A DNA stretch of 46,179 nt, from NCBI GenBank assembly GCA_030145325.1, contig JAQYVW010000018.1, positions 1 through 46,179 on the forward strand. The letters are read 5' to 3'. Position 1 is the stretch's first letter. Every line of letters begins with the position of its first letter. Source of the DNA: Desulfurivibrionaceae bacterium. Lineage in GTDB: Bacteria > Desulfobacterota > Desulfobulbia > Desulfobulbales > UBA5123. A model generated the notes under the pieces. It ran no database searches, was not told where the DNA came from, and saw nothing but the letters and a program-made list of their open reading frames with translations. Made by a program: the position numbers and the translations under genes. Below, piece by piece: positions 26,045-34,171 of this stretch.

Positions 26045-26452
26045 ATGAAGATCGACATTGCCGGTAAGCCGCCGGCGGATATATTTCGGGACCGGGGCAA
26101 GCATCTCCGGGCCTCCATTGTGCTTTTGGCTTTGGCGGTTTGCGGGCTGATCTTGATTGCCTATGGGATTCTTTCGGAAGCGCAGCAGAGTGAAATGCTG
26201 GAAAACGTGGCCTTGGGGCTTTTGGTGGGGCCAGCGGTGCTTTTTACTTATTACGGCACCAAGATGAATGATTACAAGGGGTTGTCTGACGGTCAGGTGA
26301 AGGAGTTAGCGGGCTTTAAACGGAAACATGCCGAGATCGCCGCCTACTGCGCCCTGGTGGCGAAACAGGATCGGCAGCCCATTCATGCCGAGTATGAGGC
26401 CTTTGTGGAGTGGGATGAGAATGTCACCCACCAAAAGGAACAGGCGCAGTGA
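26045..26452 (+). CDS. Small membrane protein of unknown function
   Basis: The product has 135 residues. Two membrane segments are visible (ASIVLLALAVCGLILIAYGI and NVALGLLVGPAVLFTYYG), followed by a polar cytoplasmic-looking tail with a helical, charged end. I recognise no family. ATG 26045 is preferred over an upstream TTG at 26015, because GGAGGAGGG (26032-26040) lies four bases from it. The K+ channel gene begins about 50 bases downstream, so the two may be cotranscribed. A link to the channel is only positional. Confidence 0.75.
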   Translation: MKIDIAGKPPADIFRDRGKHLRASIVLLALAVCGLILIAYGILSEAQQSEMLENVALGLLVGPAVLFTYYGTKMNDYKGLSDGQVKELAGFKRKHAEIAAYCALVAKQDRQPIHAEYEAFVEWDENVTHQKEQAQ

Positions 26453-26499
26453 TCAGGAGATTTTCAGGCAACTCTTTACGTTAAGGAACCTAAACCAGC

Positions 26500-27324
26500 T
26501 TGGTGACCATGGACAAGAGCCAGCCCCAAGGCCTGCGTGCCCGACTGCACGAGATTATCTTTGAAGCCGACACCCTGGCTGGCAAGGGGTTTGACGTGCT
26601 GCTGATCGTCAGTATTATTGGCAGCGTCATAACGGTCATCCTTGAGAGTGTCGGCAGTTTTCGGGCCAGCTATGGCCTGTATCTCTCGGCGGCAGAGTGG
26701 TTTTTCACCATCCTCTTCACCGGCGAGTATCTGCTGCGCCTGGCCTGTGTCGGTCGTCCGCTGCGCTACGCCACCAGTTTCTTCGGCATCGTTGACCTGC
26801 TTGCCGTCATCCCCACCTATGCCAGTGTTTTTATCCCCGGCAGCCAGTCGCTGGTGGTGATCAGAACCCTGCGCTTGCTGCGCACCTTTCGGGTTTTCAA
26901 ACTGAGCGCCTATCTCGGCGAGGCCACTGTCATCATGACCGCCTTGCGGGCCAGCTCCAAGAAAATCTCTGTCTTTCTCTCCGCCGTTCTGACCATTGTC
27001 ATCATCATCGGGTCGCTGATGTACGTTGTCGAGGGGGAAGCACATGGCTTTTCCAGCATCCCCACCGGCATTTACTGGGCCATCGTCACCCTGACCACCG
27101 TGGGCTACGGCGATATCTCACCCCACACCCCCTTCGGCAAGGCACTGGCCTCCATGGTGATGATCATCGGCTACGCAATTATCGCGGTTCCCACTGGGAT
27201 TGTCAGCGTTGAGATGGGGCAGGCGATGGAAAAGACCGTAACCACTCAGTCCTGCCGGCAATGTTCATCCGAAGGGCATGATAAGGATGCCCGATTCTGC
27301 AAGTACTGCGGCGCCGATCTGTAA
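26500..27324 (+). CDS. Voltage-gated-type potassium channel with C-terminal zinc ribbon
   Basis: This six-helix ion channel of the Kv/KvAP type has 274 residues. The voltage-sensor helix carries regularly spaced Arg (VIRTLRLLRTFRVFK). The pore has the K+ selectivity filter TVGYGD. After the last membrane helix a short soluble tail contains two Cys pairs (CRQC and CKYC, separated by about 14 residues), consistent with a zinc ribbon. Three starts are possible: TTG 26500, GTG 26503 and ATG 26509. AAGGA at 26483-26487 is nearest to the TTG, so the N-terminus is uncertain by three residues. Such channels set membrane potential; the trigger for gating here is unknown. Confidence 0.92.
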   Translation: MVTMDKSQPQGLRARLHEIIFEADTLAGKGFDVLLIVSIIGSVITVILESVGSFRASYGLYLSAAEWFFTILFTGEYLLRLACVGRPLRYATSFFGIVDLLAVIPTYASVFIPGSQSLVVIRTLRLLRTFRVFKLSAYLGEATVIMTALRASSKKISVFLSAVLTIVIIIGSLMYVVEGEAHGFSSIPTGIYWAIVTLTTVGYGDISPHTPFGKALASMVMIIGYAIIAVPTGIVSVEMGQAMEKTVTTQSCRQCSSEGHDKDARFCKYCGADL

Positions 27325-27552
27325 GAGAGAAGAGGGCGAAGCAAAGTAACGGAGGGTGCCTGGGTTATTGCTTTGTTGGAACCAAATCGATGCCGTAGTG
27401 CCAGTCAGTACCGCAACTCTTTCGCTGAACAATTCCCCTTCCTTTGATTGGTTGTTGGCAAGACAATGTGTTTGACGGCAATTAATTAAGGTGGCCCCGG
27501 AATACGGTGGCAAGATGTTGGTTTGGGTGGGTAATGAATATATTTCGGTTTT

Positions 27553-30500
27553 ATGCCACAAGGGGTTACGAGTCCAATGATATTTACATTGTCACGCCGC
27601 TTGAGAGTCAGAGACGATGGTAGCGGAAAAAGCAGAGACAGAGAAGGTACGTTTGCCGAGTTCGAGACCGAGGATGCGATTATTCTTCTTGGCGACCCCG
27701 GAATGGGCAAAACAACCTTTTTTAGGGATGCTTCAAAAAAGAATTCTACGACTGTCCGTAATTTCCTGATCGACCCTCATAATACGACGAGTGATTCTTT
27801 ATTCCTTGATGCACTTGATGAATACAGGATTGTTGCAAGCGGGCAAGATGCCAGCGCCGAAATTGCCAAGGCTCTTTGTGCCTTGAAGAAGCCTAAATTC
27901 AGGTTGTCGTGCAGGGCTGCGGATTGGTTTGGCTCAACTGATCAAGAAGTTTTTAGGGCCGCCAGTGCATCCGGGCGAGTTGTGGTTCTTGAACTCTGTC
28001 CACTCTCGCGAAATGAAATACTAAATGCCGTGCAAGGAGTTGTTCCAGACCCGGTTGTTTTTCTGGAAGAAGCAGAAGCAGCAGGGCTCGGGAATCTCCT
28101 TGGTAACCCTCAAACGCTTGAACTTTTTGCGCTGGCTTGGGGAACCGACAAGAAACCTCGGAATAAGTTTGAGGCATATGAAACAGGTGTTTCTGGACTG
28201 ATTAAAGAGGCGAACGACAACCATATTTCACGCGGTGAAACCAGCTCGGATCCTAGTGATTTGCGAAAAGCTGCAAGTGCAGCCGCCTCCATTATACTTC
28301 TTTCTAACTCTGTTGGTGTTTCGCGCGCAGAGTCGGCGGATGGCGATGGTTATTTTATGCTTTCCATTGTGCCGCATCCGAACAAAAAGGATCTTGATGC
28401 TGTTGTGAAGCGGCGGCTCTTTATTTCCTCGGCGGTGGATCGGTTTGAACCGATTCACCGCACAATTATTGAGTTCTTAGCGGCTGAAGATTTATCTAAT
28501 CGCATCGCAAACGGCCTCCCGATTGATCGTGTGATGGCTCTAATATGCGGTGTTGATGGAAGACCAGTTTCTTCGCTCCGAGGTCTCTTTGCCTGGTTGA
28601 TGTGCAGGCTTGAACATCTCGCAGAGGATTACGTCGAGCGTGATTCCTATGGTGTTGCTACTTACGGTGATGCAAGCGTATTGCCACCAGGCGCACAATG
28701 CGCAATCTGGACAGGCCTTAAGAAGCTTCGCGATCCATGGTTTCTCACGAAAAAGGGTGATAGCGCTTCGTTCCGTGATCTTGCGAATCAAAATACGGCC
28801 AAGATCATAAATGAACTTCTCCACGACCCGGCAACTGGAGTTCATTTGAAAATTGCCGTACTTGAAGCAATCGCAAACAGTTCAGAGCAGATAGGGCTGG
28901 GTACGATAATTCGAGACATGGTGTTGGATAAGCGGAACAATTTAGTGCTGAGAACGACTGCATTAAAAGCATTTTCCATATCGGTTCAAAGCGATTGGAT
29001 TTTGATGGAAGCGCTTGATGTTGAGCTTGCTCAGGCAACCGATGACCTAGCTGCCTCTGAAGTGCGAGTGGATCTTCTCCTTCTGACACGATCATGTGGC
29101 TGTTTGACCCGACGGTTGCTTTCAATTTTGAAACAGGTAGTTGTTTCTAAGGAAGAACGGCGTGTGATTGGACGTTTTTATCCGCTGGGTGATCTGCCAT
29201 CCGGTGCCGACTTAGATGTGCTTCTTGATAATGCATCATTAGTGTTAGCCGCCACCAATGAGGATCGTTTTGAACTCCGAGGACTCTACGATAAGTGGTT
29301 ACAACGCCGCCTTGAGGACGTCGCACCCATCACATCCTCGCAACTCTCCGGTTGGCTTCTAAGTTTTAAAAGCCGCAAGCAAGATTCAAATACTTTGGCG
29401 TTTTTGGAAATACGATTTGAACAAGAATCACGGCTATTTGAAGAGATTTTTGAACTGTTTGTTAAGAACGTGCCAAACAAGCAACGGTCATTAAGGCTCT
29501 TCCTCGATCACGATCTTTGGCAACTGTTGCCAGCGACAGTATGGCCCGTTCTCCCATATGAATTTTTTTTGGCTCGTGCCGAGAAGGAGAGGGATCCGGA
29601 ACATGCGGCATACTTCATCCGTATGTATCATTCTTGGTTTCCGCTTGAGGGTGCATCCGTTTCCTTAGCGGAAGCAGGGTTTGAGTTATTGGAACGACGT
29701 CATGATGTTGCAAAGGAGGTTGGGGATTGGAGAAGTTGCAAACTCGAAAAATATCAAAAAAAACGTTTTGAAAAAAAGCGTCGCAAGGATGCGGTAGCTC
29801 GCGCTAAACATGCGGTGACTCGCGATCAGGATATTGCTTGCTTTACTCCACGCTTAACGACAATCAGAGAAGGGGGAGAGGAACGTCTACTTGCATGGGC
29901 AGCTGTTATTTATCTAGGTTTTTTTCGTGACGAAAAGGACATTCCTGACGCGCGGGAGCGTCTAGTCATCAAGACAAATGAAGAGATCGCAGATGCTGTT
30001 ATTATGGGGTTCAGTCGCTACGCCGAAAATCTTTGTATTCCAAAAAAAGAGGCAGTCATCGAAAGCTCGTTGGCAAACAGCATTCCTGATACTCATACTT
30101 TATTGTGTTTGTCCGTGTACTTGCGATACAAGGCCGGCATGTCTGTACCTGAAGAGGCGCTGCCGCCTTGTGTTGCGGCAGTGGTTATGGCCGTGCACGT
30201 TGGAGACATGGTGCCTGGTTACGAGGAAATGCTGACAGCATGGCTTATTCATGAAGTACATCAGCATCCAGCCATTGTTGAAGCTGTTCTCAGCGAAATA
30301 TGGCTTTCTGTTGCGACGCATAATAAAAAAGGAACTCTACCTAAATTTTATGAACTTAGCCGTGACCAAGGTTCCCGGCCAGTTCTCGCTTCGTTGTCCG
30401 CTAATGTTTTAAAGTCTGGGATTATTGAGGATTATGACACCGTTGAAAAACTTGTGTCAGTTCTTTTGGATCATGATCGGCGGGCCGCCATGGTAATCGG

Positions 30501-31632
30501 TGAGACCGAACTGGCTAGAACTGAATTGTCAGCGAAAACGCGCGCTGTCTGGAATACAGTTCTTTTCATGATTGATCCGGCCAAGTATGCGGTTCCTTGG
30601 CAACTTCTCATGTCGAAAGCAGATGCTTCAGTTATGTGGGCAACCATTGATACCCTACGAGGGGATAGTTACTCAAATATAGAACCTTTCATCCTCACGT
30701 CGTCACAACGTGCAGATGTTGTCATGTCGGTAGGCCAAAGATTTGCTAATGTTGGACATCCAATTGGCAGTTGGAGAGGTAGCCAAAATGATTGGCAAGC
30801 GGCGGAATTTGTCGCCAACCAGATAAAGCTCTTAGCTGCCGATAGCTCAGCAGACGTTACTCTTCAGTTTGAAAAATTGGAGAATGAAGCTGGTCTGGAA
30901 AGTTATCGAGATTTGATCAGACATCAGAGGGCGCAGTACGAAAAACAGCAGCGAGAGTCTCACTTTACATTCGCGTCGCCCGAGAGAATCGTTCAAGCAA
31001 TCAGCAATCACATACCAGCTACTCCAAGCGACCTCTTGGCTTTCATAGTCGATCATCTTAGAGTTCTTTCCTTCGAACTGGCGAGAACACAAAGAGAAAG
31101 ATACCGAGCCTATTGGAACGAAAAAGGGCGTGATTTAATTAAACCGAAACGTGAGGAAGTGTGCTCTGGGTTTCTGGCGGAGGATTTACTGCACAGGGTT
31201 AAGGCACAAAGTCTTATCGTGACGGTGGAACACCACATGATTGCAGATAAGGAATGTGATCTAATGGTTTTGCAGGGAAACGACCGGCTCTTGCCTATAG
31301 AAGTAAAGCACCACTATAATCCAGAACTTTGGACAGCTTGGCGGACGCAACTTGATCACCTATACATACGAGAAGCAAAGACTGGGGGGCTCGGGATCTA
31401 TCTTGTTCTTTGGTCAGGGGAGGCAAAGGACCGGAAGATGCCGAAACTTCCAGAAGGTCTCAAGCGGCCAACCAGTGCTATTGAACTCAGTAGGGCGCTC
31501 AAATCACTCATACCAGAAAAAGATCAAGGTCGACTGCGGGTTGTTGTGGTGGATATTTCGGCCCCTAAGCCACACAGAGGAACCACAGATAAGCACAACT
31601 TAGGGAAACCGGGACAGATCTATTTTCTCTAA
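27553..31632 (+). CDS. Large STAND/NACHT-like NTPase with C-terminal PD-(D/E)XK nuclease motif
   Basis: The protein has 1359 residues. The N-terminus is a P-loop NTPase of STAND/NACHT type: Walker A GDPGMGKT (47-54), Walker B LFLDALDE (83-90) with D86 and the D89-E90 pair, a sensor-like FRLSCRAADW (116-125), and a winged-helix-like end containing EPIHRTIIEFLAAEDL (299-314). Residues about 330-1200 are mostly helical and probably repeat-like, with a Lys/Arg-rich stretch at 731-752. The C-terminus has D1236, then E1250-V-K1252 and Q1266, the spacing of a PD-(D/E)XK nuclease core. Such NTPase-plus-nuclease fusions are typical of antiphage defence. Sampled lines are 38-45% GC against 55-67% in neighbours. 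The start may be ATG 27577 (residue 9). No family name is claimed. Confidence 0.85.
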   Translation: MPQGVTSPMIFTLSRRLRVRDDGSGKSRDREGTFAEFETEDAIILLGDPGMGKTTFFRDASKKNSTTVRNFLIDPHNTTSDSLFLDALDEYRIVASGQDASAEIAKALCALKKPKFRLSCRAADWFGSTDQEVFRAASASGRVVVLELCPLSRNEILNAVQGVVPDPVVFLEEAEAAGLGNLLGNPQTLELFALAWGTDKKPRNKFEAYETGVSGLIKEANDNHISRGETSSDPSDLRKAASAAASIILLSNSVGVSRAESADGDGYFMLSIVPHPNKKDLDAVVKRRLFISSAVDRFEPIHRTIIEFLAAEDLSNRIANGLPIDRVMALICGVDGRPVSSLRGLFAWLMCRLEHLAEDYVERDSYGVATYGDASVLPPGAQCAIWTGLKKLRDPWFLTKKGDSASFRDLANQNTAKIINELLHDPATGVHLKIAVLEAIANSSEQIGLGTIIRDMVLDKRNNLVLRTTALKAFSISVQSDWILMEALDVELAQATDDLAASEVRVDLLLLTRSCGCLTRRLLSILKQVVVSKEERRVIGRFYPLGDLPSGADLDVLLDNASLVLAATNEDRFELRGLYDKWLQRRLEDVAPITSSQLSGWLLSFKSRKQDSNTLAFLEIRFEQESRLFEEIFELFVKNVPNKQRSLRLFLDHDLWQLLPATVWPVLPYEFFLARAEKERDPEHAAYFIRMYHSWFPLEGASVSLAEAGFELLERRHDVAKEVGDWRSCKLEKYQKKRFEKKRRKDAVARAKHAVTRDQDIACFTPRLTTIREGGEERLLAWAAVIYLGFFRDEKDIPDARERLVIKTNEEIADAVIMGFSRYAENLCIPKKEAVIESSLANSIPDTHTLLCLSVYLRYKAGMSVPEEALPPCVAAVVMAVHVGDMVPGYEEMLTAWLIHEVHQHPAIVEAVLSEIWLSVATHNKKGTLPKFYELSRDQGSRPVLASLSANVLKSGIIEDYDTVEKLVSVLLDHDRRAAMVIGETELARTELSAKTRAVWNTVLFMIDPAKYAVPWQLLMSKADASVMWATIDTLRGDSYSNIEPFILTSSQRADVVMSVGQRFANVGHPIGSWRGSQNDWQAAEFVANQIKLLAADSSADVTLQFEKLENEAGLESYRDLIRHQRAQYEKQQRESHFTFASPERIVQAISNHIPATPSDLLAFIVDHLRVLSFELARTQRERYRAYWNEKGRDLIKPKREEVCSGFLAEDLLHRVKAQSLIVTVEHHMIADKECDLMVLQGNDRLLPIEVKHHYNPELWTAWRTQLDHLYIREAKTGGLGIYLVLWSGEAKDRKMPKLPEGLKRPTSAIELSRALKSLIPEKDQGRLRVVVVDISAPKPHRGTTDKHNLGKPGQIYFL

Positions 31633-31773
31633 AGAATTCCTTATCCCTCTCGCTTAACGACACATTGCCTTATGTAGCGCATTCTTGACAATAGCCATTA
31701 AGGTAGCCATCTTTAATAGTGAGTGCCGCTTGAAGTGGTACATAGCATAAAGTTCATCTCCGAGGGTGGGATC

Positions 31774-32048
31774 ATGCATAAACAATTCTCCATTGTCGAA
31801 GCAAAAAACAAACTGCCCGCGATTATCCATAGCGTTGAGGTAGGCTCTGCCGTTGAGTTGACCCGGCGGGGGAAACCTGTTGACATGGTTATGTCAACAG
31901 CGGAATATGAACGTTTGACCCATCCCAAAGAAGGATTTCTGTAGGCTTTGACCACGCTCTGCGAGAACTTGCGGCCTAACGACATTATCGTTCGGATTCA
32001 GATTTCGAGGGTCTTCGAGATGATTCAGAGGGGCGGGAGGTTGTTTAG
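31774..32048 (+). pseudogene. Broken Phd/YefM-family antitoxin gene
   Basis: ATG 31774, preceded by a GAGGGTGGG ribosome-binding sequence, opens a frame matching Phd/YefM antitoxins: FSIVEAKNKLPAIIHSVEVG, then ELTRRGKPVDMVMSTAEYERL. It stops at TAG 31942-31944 after 56 codons. The expected C-terminal tail of such antitoxins follows in another frame at 31995-32048, reading DSDFEGLRDDSEGREVV and then a stop. A premature stop plus a frameshift therefore separates the DNA-binding part from the toxin-binding tail. No PIN or RelE toxin gene follows; the next gene, on the opposite strand, ends 10 bases later. The short intact part might still be made. Confidence 0.8.
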
Positions 32049-32058
32049 TTACATGGTT

Positions 32059-32928
32059 TTACAGTCTGCGATAGTGTTCTGGGGTGAGGGATACATCCCC
32101 GGCCAGGGCGGCGTCGATCATTGCCAGCACCTGTTCCTTGTCGCGACCAAGGCGGGCGTTGATTGCCAGGTAGTTGGAGGCGTGGTTGCTTTGGAGTTGC
32201 ACTCGATCCAAGCTGAGATGCTCGACCATGGTGCGGAGTTCTTCAAGCAAACCGGTGGGAGAGGGGAGGGTGAAGCGGCCGCTGTGTGCGTCATTATAGA
32301 GGGGCGTGTTGGGGAGGAGCATCAAACTCAACACCCCGATCTGGTTCGGGCCCATGGCGGAAAGTACCTGGCCGGTGACCATGGCGTGGGCTTGAGAATC
32401 CCTTTCGCCACCGATCCCCAGGAGAACGGTGACGGAAAGAAAAAGCCCGGCCTCGCGAACCCTGCGGCCGGCTTCGATGATCCGACCACTGTCATTGCCC
32501 TTGCGGATGGCGGTAAGGGTGGGATCATGGCCGCTTTCGAGACCCATATATACCCGATTGAGACCCAGCTTTTTTAACTCTTGGAGTTGTGCAACGGACT
32601 TGGCGCGGATAGCTTTGGCGTTGCCGTAAAGACTGACCCGCTTGACCCAGGGTAGTTGCTTGCGGATTTTTGTCAGCAGCGCAACCAGTCGATGTTGAGG
32701 AAGAATGAGAACATCGCCGTCGGCGAGAAATACCCTTTTCTGGCGCTGACAGTACAACGCGGCAAAGGCGAGGTCTTCCTCCACCGTTGCCGCGTCCTTG
32801 ATTCGGAAGGTTTCATCCTTGTACGCCCCGCAGAAGGTACAGCGGTTATGCGAACAGCCCACCGTTACTTGCAGGATGATGCTGTCCGCCTCGCTGGGTG
32901 GGCGGATGACGTTTCCTTCGTAGTGCAT
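32059..32928 (-). CDS. Radical SAM protein, Elp3/B12-independent type
   Basis: This cytosolic radical SAM enzyme has 289 residues. The cluster motif GCSHNRCTFCGAY (C25, C30, C33) has four residues between the first two Cys instead of the usual three, as in a widespread uncharacterised subgroup. The rest shows the radical SAM barrel with GLESGHDPTLTAIRKGN and VTVLLGIGGERDSQ. No extra cluster or substrate domain is evident. The start ATG overlaps the serC stop by one base (TGATG), so translation is coupled to serine biosynthesis. The substrate is unknown. Confidence 0.88.
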   Translation of the reverse strand: MHYEGNVIRPPSEADSIILQVTVGCSHNRCTFCGAYKDETFRIKDAATVEEDLAFAALYCQRQKRVFLADGDVLILPQHRLVALLTKIRKQLPWVKRVSLYGNAKAIRAKSVAQLQELKKLGLNRVYMGLESGHDPTLTAIRKGNDSGRIIEAGRRVREAGLFLSVTVLLGIGGERDSQAHAMVTGQVLSAMGPNQIGVLSLMLLPNTPLYNDAHSGRFTLPSPTGLLEELRTMVEHLSLDRVQLQSNHASNYLAINARLGRDKEQVLAMIDAALAGDVSLTPEHYRRL

Positions 32929-34010
32929 CAGCTGTTCTTTTTCTCAAACTCCTGCATGAAGGCGACCAGATCGATCACGCCTTGTTTGGGGAAGGCGTTG
33001 TAGATTGAGGCGCGGCAGCCACCCACCGAGCGATGCCCCTTGAGACCGTCAAGGCCCACCGTAGTGGCCTCCTTGACAAACTGCGCTTCCAGTTCCGGGG
33101 TGGGGAGGTTGAAGGTAACGTTCATGGGCGAACGGGAATCAACCTGAGCATGGCCCCGATAGAACTCACTACTGTCAATGGCAGCGTAGAGCAAGGCGGC
33201 CTTCTCCTGGTTTAACTTTTCCATACCCTTAACGCCGCCCTGTTTCTTGAGCCATTTCAGGACCAGCCCCACGCAGTAGATGCCAAAGCAAGGCGGAGTG
33301 TTGAACATGGAGCCCTTGTCGGCGTGGGTTTTATAACGGAACATGGTGGGCACCGTCGCCGGGGCGCGATTCAGCAGATCTTCGCGAACGATGGCGATGG
33401 TGACCCCGGCTGGACCCATATTTTTCTGGGCGCCGGCAAAGATGATCCCGAAACGGCTGATATCCAAAGGCCGGGAAAGGATATCTGAAGACATATCGCA
33501 GACCAGCATCTTGTCGGTCTTGGGGAACTCGTGGAACTGGGTGCCGTAGATGGTGTTGTTGGAGACCAGATAGAGAAACTCGGAGGCTGGGTCAACAGTG
33601 TAATCACTGTCTTTAGGGACATGATTATAGGTGGAGTCCGCGCTGGAATAAGCAACCTTGATATCGCCGAAGAGCTCTGCTTCTTTGATTGCCTTCTTGG
33701 CCCAGACCCCGGTGTTAAGGTAGGTGGCGGTCTGGCCGGGGGCGAGGAGGTTCATGGGGACAAAGGCGAACTGGCTGGAAGCTCCACCTTGCATGAACAG
33801 TACCTTGTAATTAGCCGGAATATCGAGCAACTCCCGAAGTAGGCTTTCGGCTTCGTCGGTAACTGCCATGAACTCCTTGGAGCGATGACTCATCTCGATG
33901 AGACCGATGCCTTTGTCATTAAAATTGACGATATCTTTGGCGGCCTGGGCAAGAACCTCTTGGGGCATGGTACCCGGGCCGGGGCTGAAATTGTAAATGC
34001 GTTCCGGCAT
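32928..34010 (-). CDS. serC: Phosphoserine aminotransferase
   Basis: This PLP enzyme makes 3-phosphoserine from 3-phosphohydroxypyruvate and glutamate, the second step of serine synthesis; it may also serve pyridoxal phosphate synthesis. The 360-residue length is normal. The N-terminus YNFSPGPGTMPQEVL and the PLP Lys K196 in FAGAQKNMGPAG are diagnostic. AGGAGA lies six bases before ATG 34010. The upstream leader has a strong promoter and two terminator-like hairpins, which suggests control by transcription attenuation. A radical SAM gene is coupled downstream. serA is not in the window. Confidence 0.96.
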   Translation of the reverse strand: MPERIYNFSPGPGTMPQEVLAQAAKDIVNFNDKGIGLIEMSHRSKEFMAVTDEAESLLRELLDIPANYKVLFMQGGASSQFAFVPMNLLAPGQTATYLNTGVWAKKAIKEAELFGDIKVAYSSADSTYNHVPKDSDYTVDPASEFLYLVSNNTIYGTQFHEFPKTDKMLVCDMSSDILSRPLDISRFGIIFAGAQKNMGPAGVTIAIVREDLLNRAPATVPTMFRYKTHADKGSMFNTPPCFGIYCVGLVLKWLKKQGGVKGMEKLNQEKAALLYAAIDSSEFYRGHAQVDSRSPMNVTFNLPTPELEAQFVKEATTVGLDGLKGHRSVGGCRASIYNAFPKQGVIDLVAFMQEFEKKNS

Positions 34011-34023
34011 TGTCTTTCTCCTG

Positions 34024-34054
34024 AAAAAAAGCCGACCTTTTTAGTTTAGGTCGG
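34024..34054 (-). terminator. Terminator-like hairpin directly before the serC ribosome-binding site
   Basis: Read on the minus strand, CCGACC and GGTCGG (plus positions 34049-34054 and 34032-34037) pair, then one C and seven T follow (34024-34030). The T-tract ends only a few bases before AGGAGA of serC. It lies downstream of the serC promoter and no minus-strand gene precedes it, so it sits inside the serC leader. Confidence 0.65.
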
Positions 34055-34068
34055 TGTCAGTAAATAAT

Positions 34069-34099
34069 AAAAAAGGGACGAAAACGGTTGCCTTCATCC
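34069..34099 (-). terminator. Second, promoter-proximal terminator-like hairpin in the serC leader
   Basis: On the minus strand GGATGAA (plus 34093-34099) pairs with TTCGTCC (plus 34076-34082) with one G-U pair, and six T follow (34069-34074). The loop contains an additional short GG/CC pairing. It is weaker than the hairpin nearer serC. Confidence 0.45.
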
Positions 34100-34122
34100 G
34101 GTGACTGTTTATAAAGAGGGCT

Positions 34123-34151
34123 ATTATAGTCAGATTGACTGAAGCTGTCAC
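34123..34151 (-). promoter_or_regulatory. Strong sigma70-type promoter of serC
   Basis: On the minus strand GTGACA (plus 34146-34151) and a perfect TATAAT (plus 34123-34128) are separated by exactly 17 bases. Transcription should start near 34116, giving a leader of about 105 bases before the serC start codon. Confidence 0.75.
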
Positions 34152-34171
34152 TTACTTATCCCCTATTTTTA

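Noticed and set aside
31948-32577. A 209-codon plus-strand frame opposite the radical SAM gene
   Set aside because: It runs antisense to a gene with clear radical SAM motifs and starts within the broken antitoxin. Its sequence shows no recognisable domain.
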